Shown: positions 32,209 to 43,529, counted from the first letter of the stretch. The stretch: 64,000 bases of DNA from Nymphaea colorata (GCF_008831285.2 NC_045147.1:6163834-6227833); one strand, 5' to 3'. The notes: generated by a model from the sequence alone, not told the origin. Numbers and translations are program-made.

Positions 32209-33565
32209 ATGTCTTTTCGAACTAACAAATCGATCCGTTCTTCTAAGATTGGAAGATTAGAACACCTTGCTTTTGAAGCGGTGAAGCATGTTCATCATAT
32301 CCAAGAGGGGAATATGCCTTCGTATCATTACATTAAACGATACATTAAAAGCGGAGCAGAGAATTCCCAACTGGAATGCCCAGAAATGAACAAAAAACAA
32401 TTCAACGTATGTCAGCGAGGTGCTTTATTCTTGCAGGGGTGCTATATAGACGTAGATTTAGTACTGAATACTCTCGATGGCATGATAAATATGAGGCAAA
32501 GGAAGTCATCGAAGAGTCACATCAAGGAGACTATGGGAGCCATGTTGGCTACCAAACCCTCACTAAGCAGATAATTCAAGCAGGATATTATTGGTCTACT
32601 ATGCAAAAAGATTGTTACCAGTTCGTCAAAAGATGCAAAGAAAGTCAACTGCATGCTCCAATGATCTATGCATCAGCCTCTCATTTGCATTCTGTAACAT
32701 CTCCTTGGGTCATTTTCAATGTGGGCATTTGATGAAGTCGGCCCAATATCCCATTTAGTTTCTAATGGCCATAAATATTTTCTTGCTGCAACGGACTATT
32801 TTACCAAGTGGGTAGAATTTGTCACACTCAGAGCAGTAGATGGGCGTCATGTAGTGTCCTTCATTCATAAAAATCTACTTTACAGATTTGGAGTCTCTCG
32901 TGATATAGTATCTGACAATGGGACTCATTTCAAAAATGAAAAGATGAGGCAGTTGTACAGCAAATACTGTATCATGCCTCATTTTTTAGTCTTTATTACC
33001 CCTAAGGCAATGGGTAAGCAGAGACCACCAACAAGATCTTGATCCGCATATTGGAACAAACAATACTAGAAGAGGCTGGCACGAAAAGATGCATAAGATC
33101 TGTGGGCATATCGCACCACTATCAGAACTCCAAAAATGCTACTCCAATAGAGCTAATATGTGGGATGGAAGTGGTCCTATCATTACATGTGTTGAAATCC
33201 GCTTTGAAGTTCGCTTCTCTTATAGAGCTTCCTCTAAATCAATATCAGCAAAAAAAGTTAATGCAACTCAATTTTCTAAATGAAAGAGGCTAAAAGCAGC
33301 TGAGCACACTGACACTTATCGCCAAAGGGTGGCTAGACAATTTGCCAACTCAATTATCGAGAAACAATTCAAAGTGAATGACTTGGTCCAACGATCGGTG
33401 GTATACCTCAGAGGACAACCACGTGGTAAGTGAGCACCAAACTGGGAATGCCCATATGCTATTAAAGAAGTCTTGCCCTGAAATTCATACCGACTGATTG
33501 AGGTTGATGGGGTGAAACTTGTCGATCCTGTTAACGTTCTTCACCTCAAGAAATTCTACACTTAG
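32209..33565 (+). pseudogene. Tat integrase
   Basis: HVGYQTLTKQIIQAGYYW and CYQFVKRCKESQLHA give the zinc-binding region (the first Cys of the usual C-x2-C pair is present, the second is replaced). A frameshift near 32708-32719 separates this from MWAFDEVGPISHL with the first catalytic Asp. DIVSDNGTHFKNEKM carries the second. The catalytic glutamate region is scrambled. The C-terminus SYRLIEVDGVKLVDPVNVLH ends at TAG 33563-33565. Confidence 0.85.
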
Positions 33566-33706
33566 TCCTTTTGTACTCACTTTTCAATCAATGACAAATA
33601 TTTATGTTTTCACATCCAAATCTACCATTCAATGTGGATTCTTCCCACTTGTAAAACATAAGAATTACACGAGCATTTTTTTATTATCAATCAAGATTTG
33701 ATAGTG

Positions 33707-33910
33707 ACCCATGCAAGTAAAGGGTTGAACCTGCAATGTGAAAGCAACCCACGAAGGTAAGGGGTTAAATCTGCAATGCAAACCAAGACAACCCATTTTA
33801 GGCGGTTAAACCGGAATTCAATATTGACAAACCAATGCAGGTAAGAGGTTAAACCTACAATGTAAGCTCAAACAACCCATTCAAATAAGGGGTTAAGTCT
33901 CAAACATCTT
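33707..33910 (+). repeat. Tandem repeats before the Tat 3' LTR (40/44 bp)
   Basis: Five diverged units start ACCC or ACCA at 33707, 33747, 33791, 33831 and 33875, so spacing alternates 40, 44, 40, 44. Core words are GGTAAGGGGTTAAA and CCTGCAATGTGAA. Short tandem repeats between integrase and the 3' LTR are a known feature of Tat/Ogre elements and have been proposed as a source of satellites. Confidence 0.85.
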
Positions 33911-33983
33911 TCCAAACATGTTTTGTTTGAAAAATCTCGCGTGCTTATCTTTGTCACTAAGCACGGCTAACACCGGCTTAGTA

Positions 33984-33998
33984 ACAAAGACGGGCATC
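33984..33998 (+). other. Polypurine tract of the Tat element
   Basis: ACAAAGACGGGCATC lies directly before the 3' LTR. It is a partly decayed purine-rich run followed by the C-A-T-C commonly seen at Tat LTR starts. Confidence 0.55.
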
Positions 33999-34416
33999 CG
34001 TAATCGCCCCAAATTTTTCCAAACGAATATGTTCTTCCACCAAAATACAAAACTCAACTTTAGATGTGAGACTTAAATCCAAAACCCAATTTACGGGATC
34101 CAAATTATATACAAAACCCAAGTTCATACTCAAATCAAGCATTTCAAACCCAAAATTTGAAATCGAGTTTGAAATGACAAAATTTGAATTTCAGAGTGTC
34201 TTGCATACACAGACCTTCCCTTCCTTTTAAGTTCTCATTTTCAGGCCAAAACATGTGTCAGAACGAGTCGACAACCAATTAAACCAAATCCGGATTTAAA
34301 ACGAGTCCGGAGTCACTCGGAACGGAGTCGACCACAAAATTTGGAATAAAAAGATCAATTTTGTACACATTCCAAATAAAGAATATAAATATCTATATAA
34401 TTTTATGCTTTTTCAT

Positions 34417-34448
<32 letters not shown>

Positions 34449-34547
34449 TCGTTTTATTTCATTTTATACCATTTAATGTTGCTCCATTTAAAAAAAAAAT
34501 CAATCGCTAGATCGCACATCGCGCGCTGCCACGCGTGTCTCGCCGAG

Positions 34548-34615
34548 GCGCCAGGGCACTGTTGCGCCTGGCGCGCAACAGCACCCGAGCAGGGGCCTGC
34601 ACACGATGCAGGCCC
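34548..34615. other. Two adjacent perfect 9-bp stem, 5-nt loop hairpins in U3
   Basis: CTGTTGCGC (34559-34567) pairs with GCGCAACAG (34573-34581) around CTGGC. GGGCCTGCA (34593-34601) pairs with TGCAGGCCC (34607-34615) around CACGA. The first competes with an overlapping pair GCGCCAGG (34548-34555) and CCTGGCGC (34567-34574). All lie in a GC-rich patch of an otherwise AT-rich LTR, 230 bp or more upstream of the TATA-like box. Confidence 0.8.
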
Positions 34616-34845
34616 TCCTTTTCTTGCAAAACCGACCCTTGGGGGTGGTGTTTGAAGTTTTGGGGGGGAGGGGGCATTAGCCATGCCCACACCCCAAATG
34701 GTATTTGCAGGCTAGTCAATCCCACTTAGTCAAAACCTATTTTTTTAAAAAATTGAAAATAATTCAAAATTATTTTAAATTCGCATGAAAATGTTGTGAA
34801 AGTAAAAAAAAATATCAAATTTTTAGTTTTGGCTCCAAAAGTCCC

Positions 34846-34853
34846 TATAAATG
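34846..34853 (+). promoter_or_regulatory. TATA-like box of the Tat 3' LTR
   Basis: TATAAATG in the context CCCTATAAATGC, at a plausible place in the LTR. The equivalent is absent from the 5' LTR through deletion. Confidence 0.55.
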
Positions 34854-35201
34854 CATCTATAATCCTCCCCTTGGGCATGGGCTAACCCTTGGAGAAGCTC
34901 TAGTGCATTCTCACTTGAAGACTTAAACTTTTCCCTTAGATTTCTTCCACCATTTCCCTCTTCTTCTTTCCTTTTCATTCTTCTTTTTTTTCTCCAACTT
35001 TGGGAGCAAGTTTCATCAAGCTACGACTCTTCAAGGGAACCCGAAGAGATCTCGTGGAGGGTCTCCACTTCATCATCTTGTTGTTTACTTAAGGGGATCT
35101 AGGATCATTCCAAGCAAGTTTGTTCATTTTTTCTAAAACCATTTTCATTAGAGGTATGTAATCAACATCTCATTTCATTCTTTTCATTGTTTTCTCTCTT
35201 T

Positions 35202-35732
35202 TCTTGAATATAACCTTGTTTTGGTTACCTTGTTTTCTCTCCTTTTTTTTTCTCCCTATGGCCATATAAGATAACTTTCAAATCTTTATTTTAGAGTCAA
35301 GAAGCTATTTTTGAGTGCATCGGGAGCATGAGAAGATGATATGATATTTCATTTTAAGATTGGATCATGCTCTCTCATTTCTTGAATATAGTCTTGTTGT
35401 AGTTCTTTTATTTCCTCTCTTCTTCATCTCCTCATGGTCGTATAAGATTGCTCTAAAATATCCTTTTTGGAGTCAAGAAGCTATTCTTGAGTGCACCGGG
35501 CGCATGAGAAGATGAAATGATATTTCGTTTTATGATTACATCATGTTCTATCTCTTCTTCAATATAGCTTTGTTTTGGTTCTCTTATTTACTGTACTCTT
35601 CATCTCCTCATGACCATATGAGATAGCTCTCAAATCTCTATTTTAGAGTCAAGAAGCTATGTTCGAGTGCACCGAGAGCATGAGAAGATGAGATGATATT
35701 GCATTTTATGTTCGAACAAGTTCGTTCTATTA
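35202..35732 (+). repeat. Triplicated 177-bp unit in the Tat 3' LTR
   Basis: Units start near 35202, 35380 and 35556, matching those of the 5' LTR in order and spacing (178 and 176 bp). The triplication therefore predates this insertion. Confidence 0.88.
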
Positions 35733-36589
35733 CTTGAATGTTGCTTTATTTTGGAGATATTGTTCATCCATAGTTGCTTAATTTTTCTATTCATATATGT
35801 GAATGCATGTCGAGAATAAGAGTGTGGTTTGGGAGTCTTTATTCCTATGATAGTTTTTGAGGTTGGGGCTTCTCCAATCCAGAGAAAACCCTCACGAATA
35901 TGTACATGTTAATTCATCTTCATGTCATTTTGCGTTAGTTTCCTTTTTAATCATCCGATTAAAAATCCTAATGAGCACCTTATCATGTAGTTTGATTTTC
36001 TTTCCTACCCAACATGGAAAAAACATATTCCTTCGTAGCAAATGAAATGATTATGTTTTAAGTTCATATATATAAATATTTGAAATCATGTTTTTCAAAG
36101 TATTTTCAAAAGAATCCTTTCTAATGTGGCATTAGGGACCTAACTTAGGTTCTCGTATGAGTCCAAGCTCCCCTCCGGCCTGTATCAAATTTGAAGTTGG
36201 ATGTTTTAAGTTATTTCTTAATTTTTAATCTCATGAAAACATATATGTATATACATGTTATATACATCTATATCTACACGATGATTTCCTTCATTCTTCT
36301 CTCTTTATGTTCCCAAATATTATTTTACATGGTTTCACATATACATGAATACACACATATATGTGTTCTATTTTTTCTTTCTAGAATCTTTTATTTCTAT
36401 CTTCAAGATTAAATATCTTTTTCTATGAATTTCTTAATGTGTATGTGTGTGTGTGTGTGTGTATATATATATTTCTATTTATATTTATATTTCTTTTCTT
36501 CTAAAATTTCTCTTTCTCCTCAAATCATTGTTCTCTTTTATAAAGTTTCTTATATGTACATGTGTGATAAGATGAACATGTACATATGC

Positions 36590-36625
<36 letters not shown>

Positions 36626-37627
36626 TTCAAGAACTTCTCTTTCTTTTCTATTTATGTTAATACTTCATTTTCAAAAGTTTTCACATACATACGTGTACAC
36701 ATATGTCCACATATTCATATATAGATGTATGTATGTACATATAAAATACATATAAAGATATGTATTTTTTTCTCTTTTAAAATCTTTCATTTAGTGATCT
36801 TCAAAATCTCTTTCTCTTTCTCTTTCTTCATATTTCTCTTGTGATTAAGTCTCTATCTTTTCTATTCTTTTGAACATATTTTTCTTTTAAGATCATTTTT
36901 ATTTACTCGACTTCATCAGACCAAAAGTCAAGTGATGACCCAAGATTAGATTTATGCTTGATGGTCTACTAATCCAATCTATTTTCAACAAATTTTCCTT
37001 CTTATATATGATAATTATGAAAAAAAAATCTTAAATGTATGTTATGGTATGAATACTTTTACATGAATGCTAAGGTAGGAATGAATTACTTTCTTATAGT
37101 CATATAGGATCAATGCATTCATGCATTCTCACCTACTTAATATCACTTATGATCACAAGCACCTCTCTAAAAAACTTAAGCGAGATGAGATGAAGCTCTA
37201 ACTATGTAGTAACTGAATTATTATAAAATCTCAAACCTACTTAATGTCTTAAGAGAACATTAAAGTAACTTGAAATTGATTTCTCAAGCTTTTTAAATAA
37301 TATTTATAAAGATTTCTCAATTATAGTTTTACCCAAAATGTTTTACATTCTCAAGTAATTCTTCAAGAACTCTTTCAAAAATTTGAAACATCAAACTTTC
37401 AAAAAAAAATTCTCAAACACTATACCGCATATAGAATGAAGAGATGTTTAAGCCAAAATGAAATGCATCAATAGTAAATGTAACCCTTGGATTGATTACC
37501 CGTGGTAAAGGCACTAGGAACGGTCGATCTTCATACCGACAGGCAAGTTCCCTTCTCTCTCATTTTTAAAACAAAACTCATTTTTCTAAAGCACTCCAAA
37601 AACAACCAAATTTTGAGGATGCGAACA

Positions 37628-37860
37628 AAGCACGACCCACTCGTTTATTTTTTGAAAGTTTGCTAGTTTGACTGATGTGTCACATGTATACATGAGTTCC
37701 ATCTTTGATGTGATTATGCCCTTTGGAGACACGACATCAACTTGTATGTATTTATCATATATTTCTGTAAGAGATTCATCAGAGGAGTTTATGAGCGAGG
37801 ATCGTACAAAGGTATATTCTTGAGAGTGACACATTCATTTTTCACCTTTAGGTCAACCGG
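37628..37860 (+). pseudogene. Chromovirus protease, part after the insertion
   Basis: The frame resumes at the right copy of AAGCA with STTHSFIF, the T-H-S-F-I tail of the gypsy protease active site, then TGA and KFASLTDVSHVYMSS in the same frame. Joined with the left part, the active site would read D-I-S-T-T rather than D-S-G-A-T, so it had decayed before or after the insertion. Confidence 0.78.
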
Positions 37861-38728
37861 AATTGTTGTTTCATGCTGAGAAGCCATTGGGAGCTAGCAA
37901 GATGCCATCGGTGATGAAAGTGAAGTATTTATTACAGGGGTGAGTTATTCTTAGCTTGTGTTATGTAAGAAGACAATCGCCAAGCCATGGAGCAATAGAC
38001 CAAGTCGATATAGTAAGGGATTTTCCCAATGTCTTTCTCGAAGAGGGACCAGGCATACCACGTTAGAGGGGTTTGGATTTTGAAATTGAGTTGTTACTTG
38101 GTACAGCTTCAATATCTAAAACACTTTATCGTATGGCACCAGCAAAGTTGGAGGATCTCAAGAAGCAGTAGCACGGGCTTTTGGACATGGGTTTTATCAG
38201 ACCTAGTGGATCACCTTGTAGAGTGCTTGTACTTTTGTTAAGAAGAAAATTGGTTCAATGTGGTTGTGCATTGATTATAGGATGCTCAACCAAGTCACTA
38301 TCAAGAATGAGTACATGTTGCCATGCATTGATGTTTTGTTTGATCAATTGAAGTCTACAAAGACATTTTTGAAGATATAACTTAGATCCGGGTATCACCA
38401 ACTTAAGATTAAGGAATCTGATATTCCCAAATCTACTTTCAGAATTTGTTACAGATATTATGAGTTTAGGGTGATGCCATTTGGGTTAACTAATGATTCA
38501 ACAGATTTTATAGACTTGGTGCACCATGTTTTTCGGCAACATCTTGTTGTGTTTGTGATTGTTTTCGATGATGACATTCTAATATACTCAGAGACTACAG
38601 AACATCATGAGCACTTACTATTAGTCATGCAGACACTAAGAGAGCACAAGCTATATGCTAAGTTCTCGAAGTGTGAGTTTTGGTCGGGTGAAGTGGCATT
38701 TCTCGGTCACATTATCTCCGCAGGATGA
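37861..38728 (+). pseudogene. Chromovirus reverse transcriptase
   Basis: Pieces include [73 protein letters not shown] and, in the frame 38471-38728, [32 protein letters not shown] and [18 protein letters not shown]. The catalytic motif is FDDDILIY (usual F-I-D-D-I-L-V/I-Y). There are several stops. Confidence 0.85.
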
Positions 38729-38729
38729 G

Positions 38730-39360
38730 TGCTAGTGGATCCAATGGAAGTGGAGGAAGTTTTGAAGTGCAAGCAACCAAAGACCATTGCAAACATCATG
38801 AGTTTTTTGGGTCTAGCAGGACATTATTGAAGATTCACTCAGGATTTCTCAAGGATAGCCTTGCCAATGACTAGACTCATTCGAAAAGGCATCAAGTCTA
38901 TATGAGCACCAAATCATGAGGAGAGCTTCGAACTCTTGAAGAAGAAGCTTGCGTCAGCTCCAGTTTTAGCATTACCATCAGGCTTATGAGAATTTGTGGT
39001 CTACACGGATGCATCAGGTACAGGTTAAGAATGTGTATTGATGCAGCACGATATGATGATCAACTATGCATCCAGACAACTAAAGACTCACGAAAGGAAT
39101 TATCCAACTCATGATCTTGAGCTGGCTGCAATCACCCTTTGCTTTGAAGCTTTGGAGGCATTACCTCTATAGGGAGAGGTTTGAAGTCTTTACAGACCAT
39201 AAGAGTCTTAAATACATGTTTTTACATAAGGATCTCAACATGCAATCGATAAGGTGGATGGAGTTAGTCAAGGTTATGACTTCTTGATAACAAACCATCC
39301 AAGAAAGGTGAATATTGTAGTTGACAAACTGAGTGGAAAAAAAGCAGTTTGTGCAATGTT
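38730..39360 (+). pseudogene. Chromovirus RNase H
   Basis: FVVYTDASGTG supplies the catalytic Asp. [20 protein letters not shown] holds the glutamate-side motif (usual N-Y-P-T-H-D-L-E-L). A frameshift leads to the end of the domain (TNHPRKVNIVVDKLSGK). It also has stop codons. Confidence 0.82.
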
Positions 39361-39559
39361 GCTTGCTGGTGAGTGGAAATTATTAGAAGATTTTATTTCA
39401 TGGAAGCCTTTTCTCATTAGAGAAAAACTTATTGGTTGCTCACAAGTGTCATTGCAACCACAAAGTTTGACTGGCATCGCAGAGCTACAAAGAGATACCT
39501 CAAATTTCCAAATTGGAAACCCTAGCTCAAAGACAAAATGTAGACCTAAGTTTGAGATA

Positions 39560-40660
39560 GGATGGTAGTTTATGGTTTGGACTGCAGATCTAGATGCCTA
39601 ATGATGGGGACTTGCGAAAGGAATTTCTACAAGAAGCTCACAAGTCTAAGTATACAATTTATCCATGTGGTACTAAGATGTCTCATGACTTGAAGTGGAA
39701 TTTTTGGTGGGAATGCATGAAGTGAGACGTTGCCAAGTACATCTCCAGATGCTTGATTTGTTGGCAAGTGAAAATAGATCATCAGTGTCTAGGCAGAAAG
39801 ATGCAGTTGTTGAAGACTCCTAAATGAAAGTGAGGCCACATCACAATGGGTTTTGTAATATGATTGCCAAAGACAAGGAGACAACATGATTCCATCTAGG
39901 TGATTGTGGATGGATTAACCAAATTTGTTCATTTTCTACCCATCAAAATTTATGAGAGTTTAGGCAATTTAATAGAATTGTATGTTGCGAGATCGTTCAC
40001 CTACGTGGAGTGCATATGACAATAATTTTTTATCGTGATCCTTGATTTACATCAAGGTTTTGGAGGCAACTGCAGAAGGTGCTCAGAACAAATTTGAAGT
40101 TTAGCACTGCTTTTCACCTTCAAACAAATGGTGAGTCAGAGAGAATTATTCAAACTTTAGAGGATATGTTGTAGTCATGTGCATTGCAGTGGAGAGACGA
40201 CTGGGGCAAGCATGCCAACTTAGCAGAGTTCGCCTATAACAACAGCTTCGACGCGAGCATTGGCATGGCACCATTCACAACATTATATGGAAGACCTTGT
40301 AGGTCCTCACTTTGTTGAGATGAAGTTGGAGCGAGATCCATACAGAACCTGTTCATGTTACAATAGTATATGGATCAAGTCAAGATGATTCACAAGCAGC
40401 TTTTAGTAGCCCAAATCAGTCAGAAGAATTATGCAGATCAAAAGAGTAGGGAACTGAGTTTTGAAGTTGGTGACCATGTGTTTGTTCGTGTCTCACCTAC
40501 AAAAAGTGTGTTTCATTTTGGCAAGAAAGGTAAGTTGAGTCCTTGTTATGTGGGGCCCTTTGAAGTTGTAGAGCGATTTTGTGAAGTGGCTTACTGAATT
40601 GCATTACCTTTGCAATACAATCACATTCATAATGCCTTTCATGTGTCGATGCTTCGCAAG
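39560..40660 (+). pseudogene. Chromovirus integrase
   Basis: YIHPCGTKMSHDLKWNFWW and DVAKYISRCLICWQVKIDHQ give the HHCC region with changes. VIVDGLTKFVHFLPIK carries the catalytic aspartate block. After frameshifts, the frame 40370-40597 reads FEVGDHVFVRVSPTK and KLSPCYVGPFEVVERFCEVA, the GPY/F module. FHVSMLRKYIP follows. Many stops. Confidence 0.82.
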
Positions 40661-40719
40661 TACATACCAGTCGCATGTCATTGAATAGGGAGACATTGTC
40701 TTACAAGATCTAACGTACC

Positions 40720-40878
40720 AGGAGCAACCGATGGAGATCCTAGATAGGTTGGAACAAACATTGAGGAAGAAGACCGTACCATTAGTTAAAGTACATTGGT
40801 TGCATTATGGCGTGGAGGAGTGTACTTGGAACCAGAAGCATATATGGGAACCAAGTACCCCTATTTATTCGTAAGACT
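40720..40878 (+). pseudogene. Chromodomain at the end of the chromovirus pol
   Basis: EILDRLEQTLRKKTVPLVK and VHWLHYGVEECTWNQKHIWE follow the integrase in one frame. They match the C-terminal chromodomain of plant chromoviruses (WxxxxxEExTWE core), thought to target integration to heterochromatin. Confidence 0.82.
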
Positions 40879-40916
40879 CAAAATTTTGCGGGCGAAATTT
40901 TTTTAGGGTGATAGGA

Positions 40917-41787
40917 TGTAGTTTCTACCTGTTTAAAATGGATAAACTTCAACTTTTATTTTTTTAATTTTTATTTATCATTTTGTTAAGGGACTGTTGA
41001 CTTCCTATTCAACAAGTTATCCTCTATTGAAAGTAGTGGAAAGTGGGGAATGAGGGAGCGTAGCTAGTCCCTTAAGTGGGTAGAGTTGTGCCATTTTGGG
41101 GATGAGAGAGAGAGTTAGCCTCTTTTTCTTTTCTGTAGTTTCTTCCTTTTCACTATGTGAATCCTTTCTTTTGGTTTGTGTGGTCTCTGCTGCCAGAGGT
41201 TAGCTTGTTTAGGTACAGTGCTTCCTTGACAACCAGTTTATAATAATATGGCATACACTATGCATTTTGTTTAGCAGCTTGCCTGTGAGGATGTCGGTAT
41301 ATGTAGATATATTGAAGTGATGCCTTTACCATGTGAGTGGAATGACCATGCACGAATCCTTTGTGGATATACCCTTGTGTACAGGTTGTACTAAATAGCA
41401 TTGTACATATTGCCACCATTTTCTGTTTTAGTTATACTTTGGACTGTACATTGGAAAGGACCCACCTAAGCATGTATATATGAGTATGAACCATTTATGT
41501 TGCCATAAGCCTCTTGCCTACTATGTGCATGCATGTAATTTGATTGCATTTATGAATGCATTCATGCTGAAAAATCATGTCATGAGTATACTGCATGATT
41601 TACAAAACAAGGGCATGTATACTAGCTTGACTCACACACATGATGACATGTTATACATTGGTTTAATTTGGATCAAGGCATATCCTTGTTAGTGCATGGT
41701 GTCAATATGCATATATGTGTAACCATCCATGCACGCTTAGTTTCTGCCTGCATGGTTGTTGGACCAAGATAAAGAAATACATGTGCA
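40917..41787 (+). repeat. Start of the chromovirus 3' LTR, right end undefined
   Basis: After GCGGGCGAAATTT and the tract AGGGTGATAGGA, an LTR starts TGTAGTTTCTACC at 40917, as in other Tekay-type elements. TATA-like TTTATAATAATATGG lies near 41238. The right end could not be placed, because the 5' LTR cannot be aligned and repeat R begins at 41788. No gene is seen. Confidence 0.5.
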
Positions 41788-41960
41788 CATGGGAGGGGAA
41801 AGGTAGAGTCAATTGCCTCTAACTGATTTGCGTGAGAGAGAGCAGAGACTTCTCTGCTGGGTGCTCAGCCCATTAACCAAAAAGGGAAAAAAAAAAACAC
41901 AAAAGAAGTCAGTAATGAACCCTGCCTGCCCATTTCATGGCCTCTTCATTTGCAAACCCT
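41788..41960 (+). repeat. Dispersed repeat R, copy 2
   Basis: Same order of blocks as 18787-18960 (GGAGGGGAAAGGTAGAG, GAGACTTCTCTGCTGG, CATTAACCAAAAAG, GAACCCTGCCTGCC, TTCATTTGCAAA). It lies between the chromovirus 3' LTR and the Reina remnant. Confidence 0.65.
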
Positions 41961-42291
41961 GCCCATTTTGGGATCCGAATTTAGATTTGAATCTCGATTT
42001 TTGGGGATTTTGGATCCAGGTTCAAACCTCGAACTTCACGAGGCATAGTCGCATAAACCAAGGATCAAAACTAGTTTGCCCTCCACCATTAAGGCCGATC
42101 GAGTCACAGAGTTAGATCCAAGACCTATTCAAATCCATTTTTTTAGTCTAAATGCACATCCAAATACCCATTCCATGCTGAATCGGACCTGACGAGAGCC
42201 CCACTTTTGTTTTGAGCTCGGCCAAGACTAGGCTGTACATTTTGGATCCCAAACGGGCCTAGACCAAGCTTATATCCCACCCGACCCATTT

Positions 42292-43480
42292 GTGGATCTA
42301 TCCTATCCCAATTCAGGTGCGACAATTCATTATAAGCCCAATCTAGTCAATTTCCAACAAGATCCAAATTCAAGCCCATATTTTGACCATCCAAGCCATA
42401 TTGTCACCCATGAGCCTACCTATGACCACCCCCAATTTGAGCCCTATCTGGGTCATCCTCGCTACATCCCCTTCAAATGTCTCGTCCTAAGCCTGCCAAT
42501 GTTACCCCACAACCCGTGTCCCTCAGCACAAATGATAGAGGTACCCCATTCCACTCAGTTTGGGCTGCCACACACATCTTACAGAGGCCACCAGTCAGCT
42601 ACAATGCAACAGGCACCGCATCAGCATGTGCTACGAGGTAAGCAGGAGGTTACCCTATCAGAGTCGGATGATGATAATTTTCTACATAGACACCCACCAA
42701 GCAGAGTACCACAAAGACACAAGAGAGCAGCAGAGTGAGTCAACACTTATGGACTCAAGATTGACCTTCCTAAGTTTACAAGCCAACTGGATGCAGAGCT
42801 CTACTACAACTTGGTACAGTCTATAGAGAACTACTTTGAAATACTATCGTATGGCAGAAAGAAAGAAGGTGGCGATTGCATCTATGCCTCTTTGAGGTTT
42901 ACCATAGATATGGTAGACAAAGATGTAGAAGGAACAAGAGCAATAGGGACACCAGAAGGATTATTTTTTAGAAGAAATGAAGCGGTTGATGAGCGCCAAG
43001 TTTGTTCATTATTATCATGCGCAGCAGGCCTATCGCCAATACATCCATTTGTGTCATGGGTATATTACCGTGTAGGAGTACACACGAGGAGTTTCACCAG
43101 CTCTCCCTTCAGGTTCAAATCCATGAGACTTCATAGCAGCAGATCACCATGTATACTGTTGGACTTCACCCTGCTATTTTTGATGAATTTGCTTGTACTC
43201 ATGTTATGTCTCTAGATTAGAACATCTCATTTGCATTGAATGTGGATGACAAGTTGAAGTGTTGTAGTGAGCATCCCACCAAACCTAGTGAGTCAAACAA
43301 GTATAAGCAAGGTCCTCCAACCAAGGGAGCATGCTCCCTAAAGCCTGAAGAAAAGTTGGAGCCAAAGAATAAAAAAAATGAAAGTGGTCATGTCTTTAAC
43401 ACTAGGTCCAAAACCAGAAATTCGAGTTTTGATACTATGTGTTTTTGTTGTCATGCGTCGGGCCATATTGTGTCTTAGTG
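42292..43480 (+). pseudogene. Reina gag remnant
   Basis: A Pro/His-rich N-terminal frame (42292-42738) ends with an in-frame TGA. The same frame then continues with YGLKIDLPKFTSQLDAELYY and NLVQSIENYFEI, the typical start of a chromovirus gag core. After further frameshifts the frame 43236-43478 ends in a zinc knuckle CFCCHASGHIVS followed by stop and C. Confidence 0.78.
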
Positions 43481-43529
43481 TCCCACCATTGTTAAGGTTA
43501 CTAATTTAGCATACCAAGAGCATGCACAG

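Larger units (their letters stand above)
22819..37627 (+). mobile_element. Tat/Ogre-type Ty3/gypsy retrotransposon, 14.8 kb
   Basis: Long direct LTRs (22819-25491 and 33999-37627) flank an 8.5 kb interior. In order it has a TGGCGACC primer site, an ORF1 with a plant-mobile-domain remnant, gag, protease, RT, RNase H, a second archaeal-type RNase H, integrase, a tandem-repeat tract and a purine tract. The dual RNase H, the extra ORF before gag, the long LTRs and the tandem repeats before the 3' LTR are established hallmarks of the Tat lineage (Ogre included). A perfect 5-bp target duplication shows one clean insertion. Every coding part carries stops or frameshifts and the LTRs are several percent or more diverged, so this is an old copy. 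Confidence 0.92.
33999..37627 (+). repeat. 3' LTR of the Tat element, full length
   Basis: 3629 bp. It starts CGTAATCGCCCCAAATT (TG mutated to CG) and ends GAGGATGCGAACA. It keeps the about 1 kb U3 block missing from the 5' LTR, including a GC-rich patch with hairpins (34519-34620) and a TATA-like TATAAATG at 34846-34853. The same 177-bp unit is triplicated at 35202-35732. Confidence 0.88.
20940..40916 (+). mobile_element. Tekay-type chromovirus (Ty3/gypsy), split by a nested element
   Basis: The left part (20940-22818) has a degraded primer site and gag; the right part (37633-40916) has protease, RT, RNase H, integrase and a chromodomain. The Tat element at 22819-37627 with target duplication AAGCA separates them. 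Both parts carry many stops and frameshifts, so the element is long dead. The order protease-RT-RNase H-integrase with a terminal chromodomain defines chromoviruses, and the Tekay/Del assignment follows from the gag and RT style. The 3' LTR starts at 40917 after a typical AGGGTGATAGGA tract. The two LTRs could not be aligned, so the left boundary is uncertain. Confidence 0.8.
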
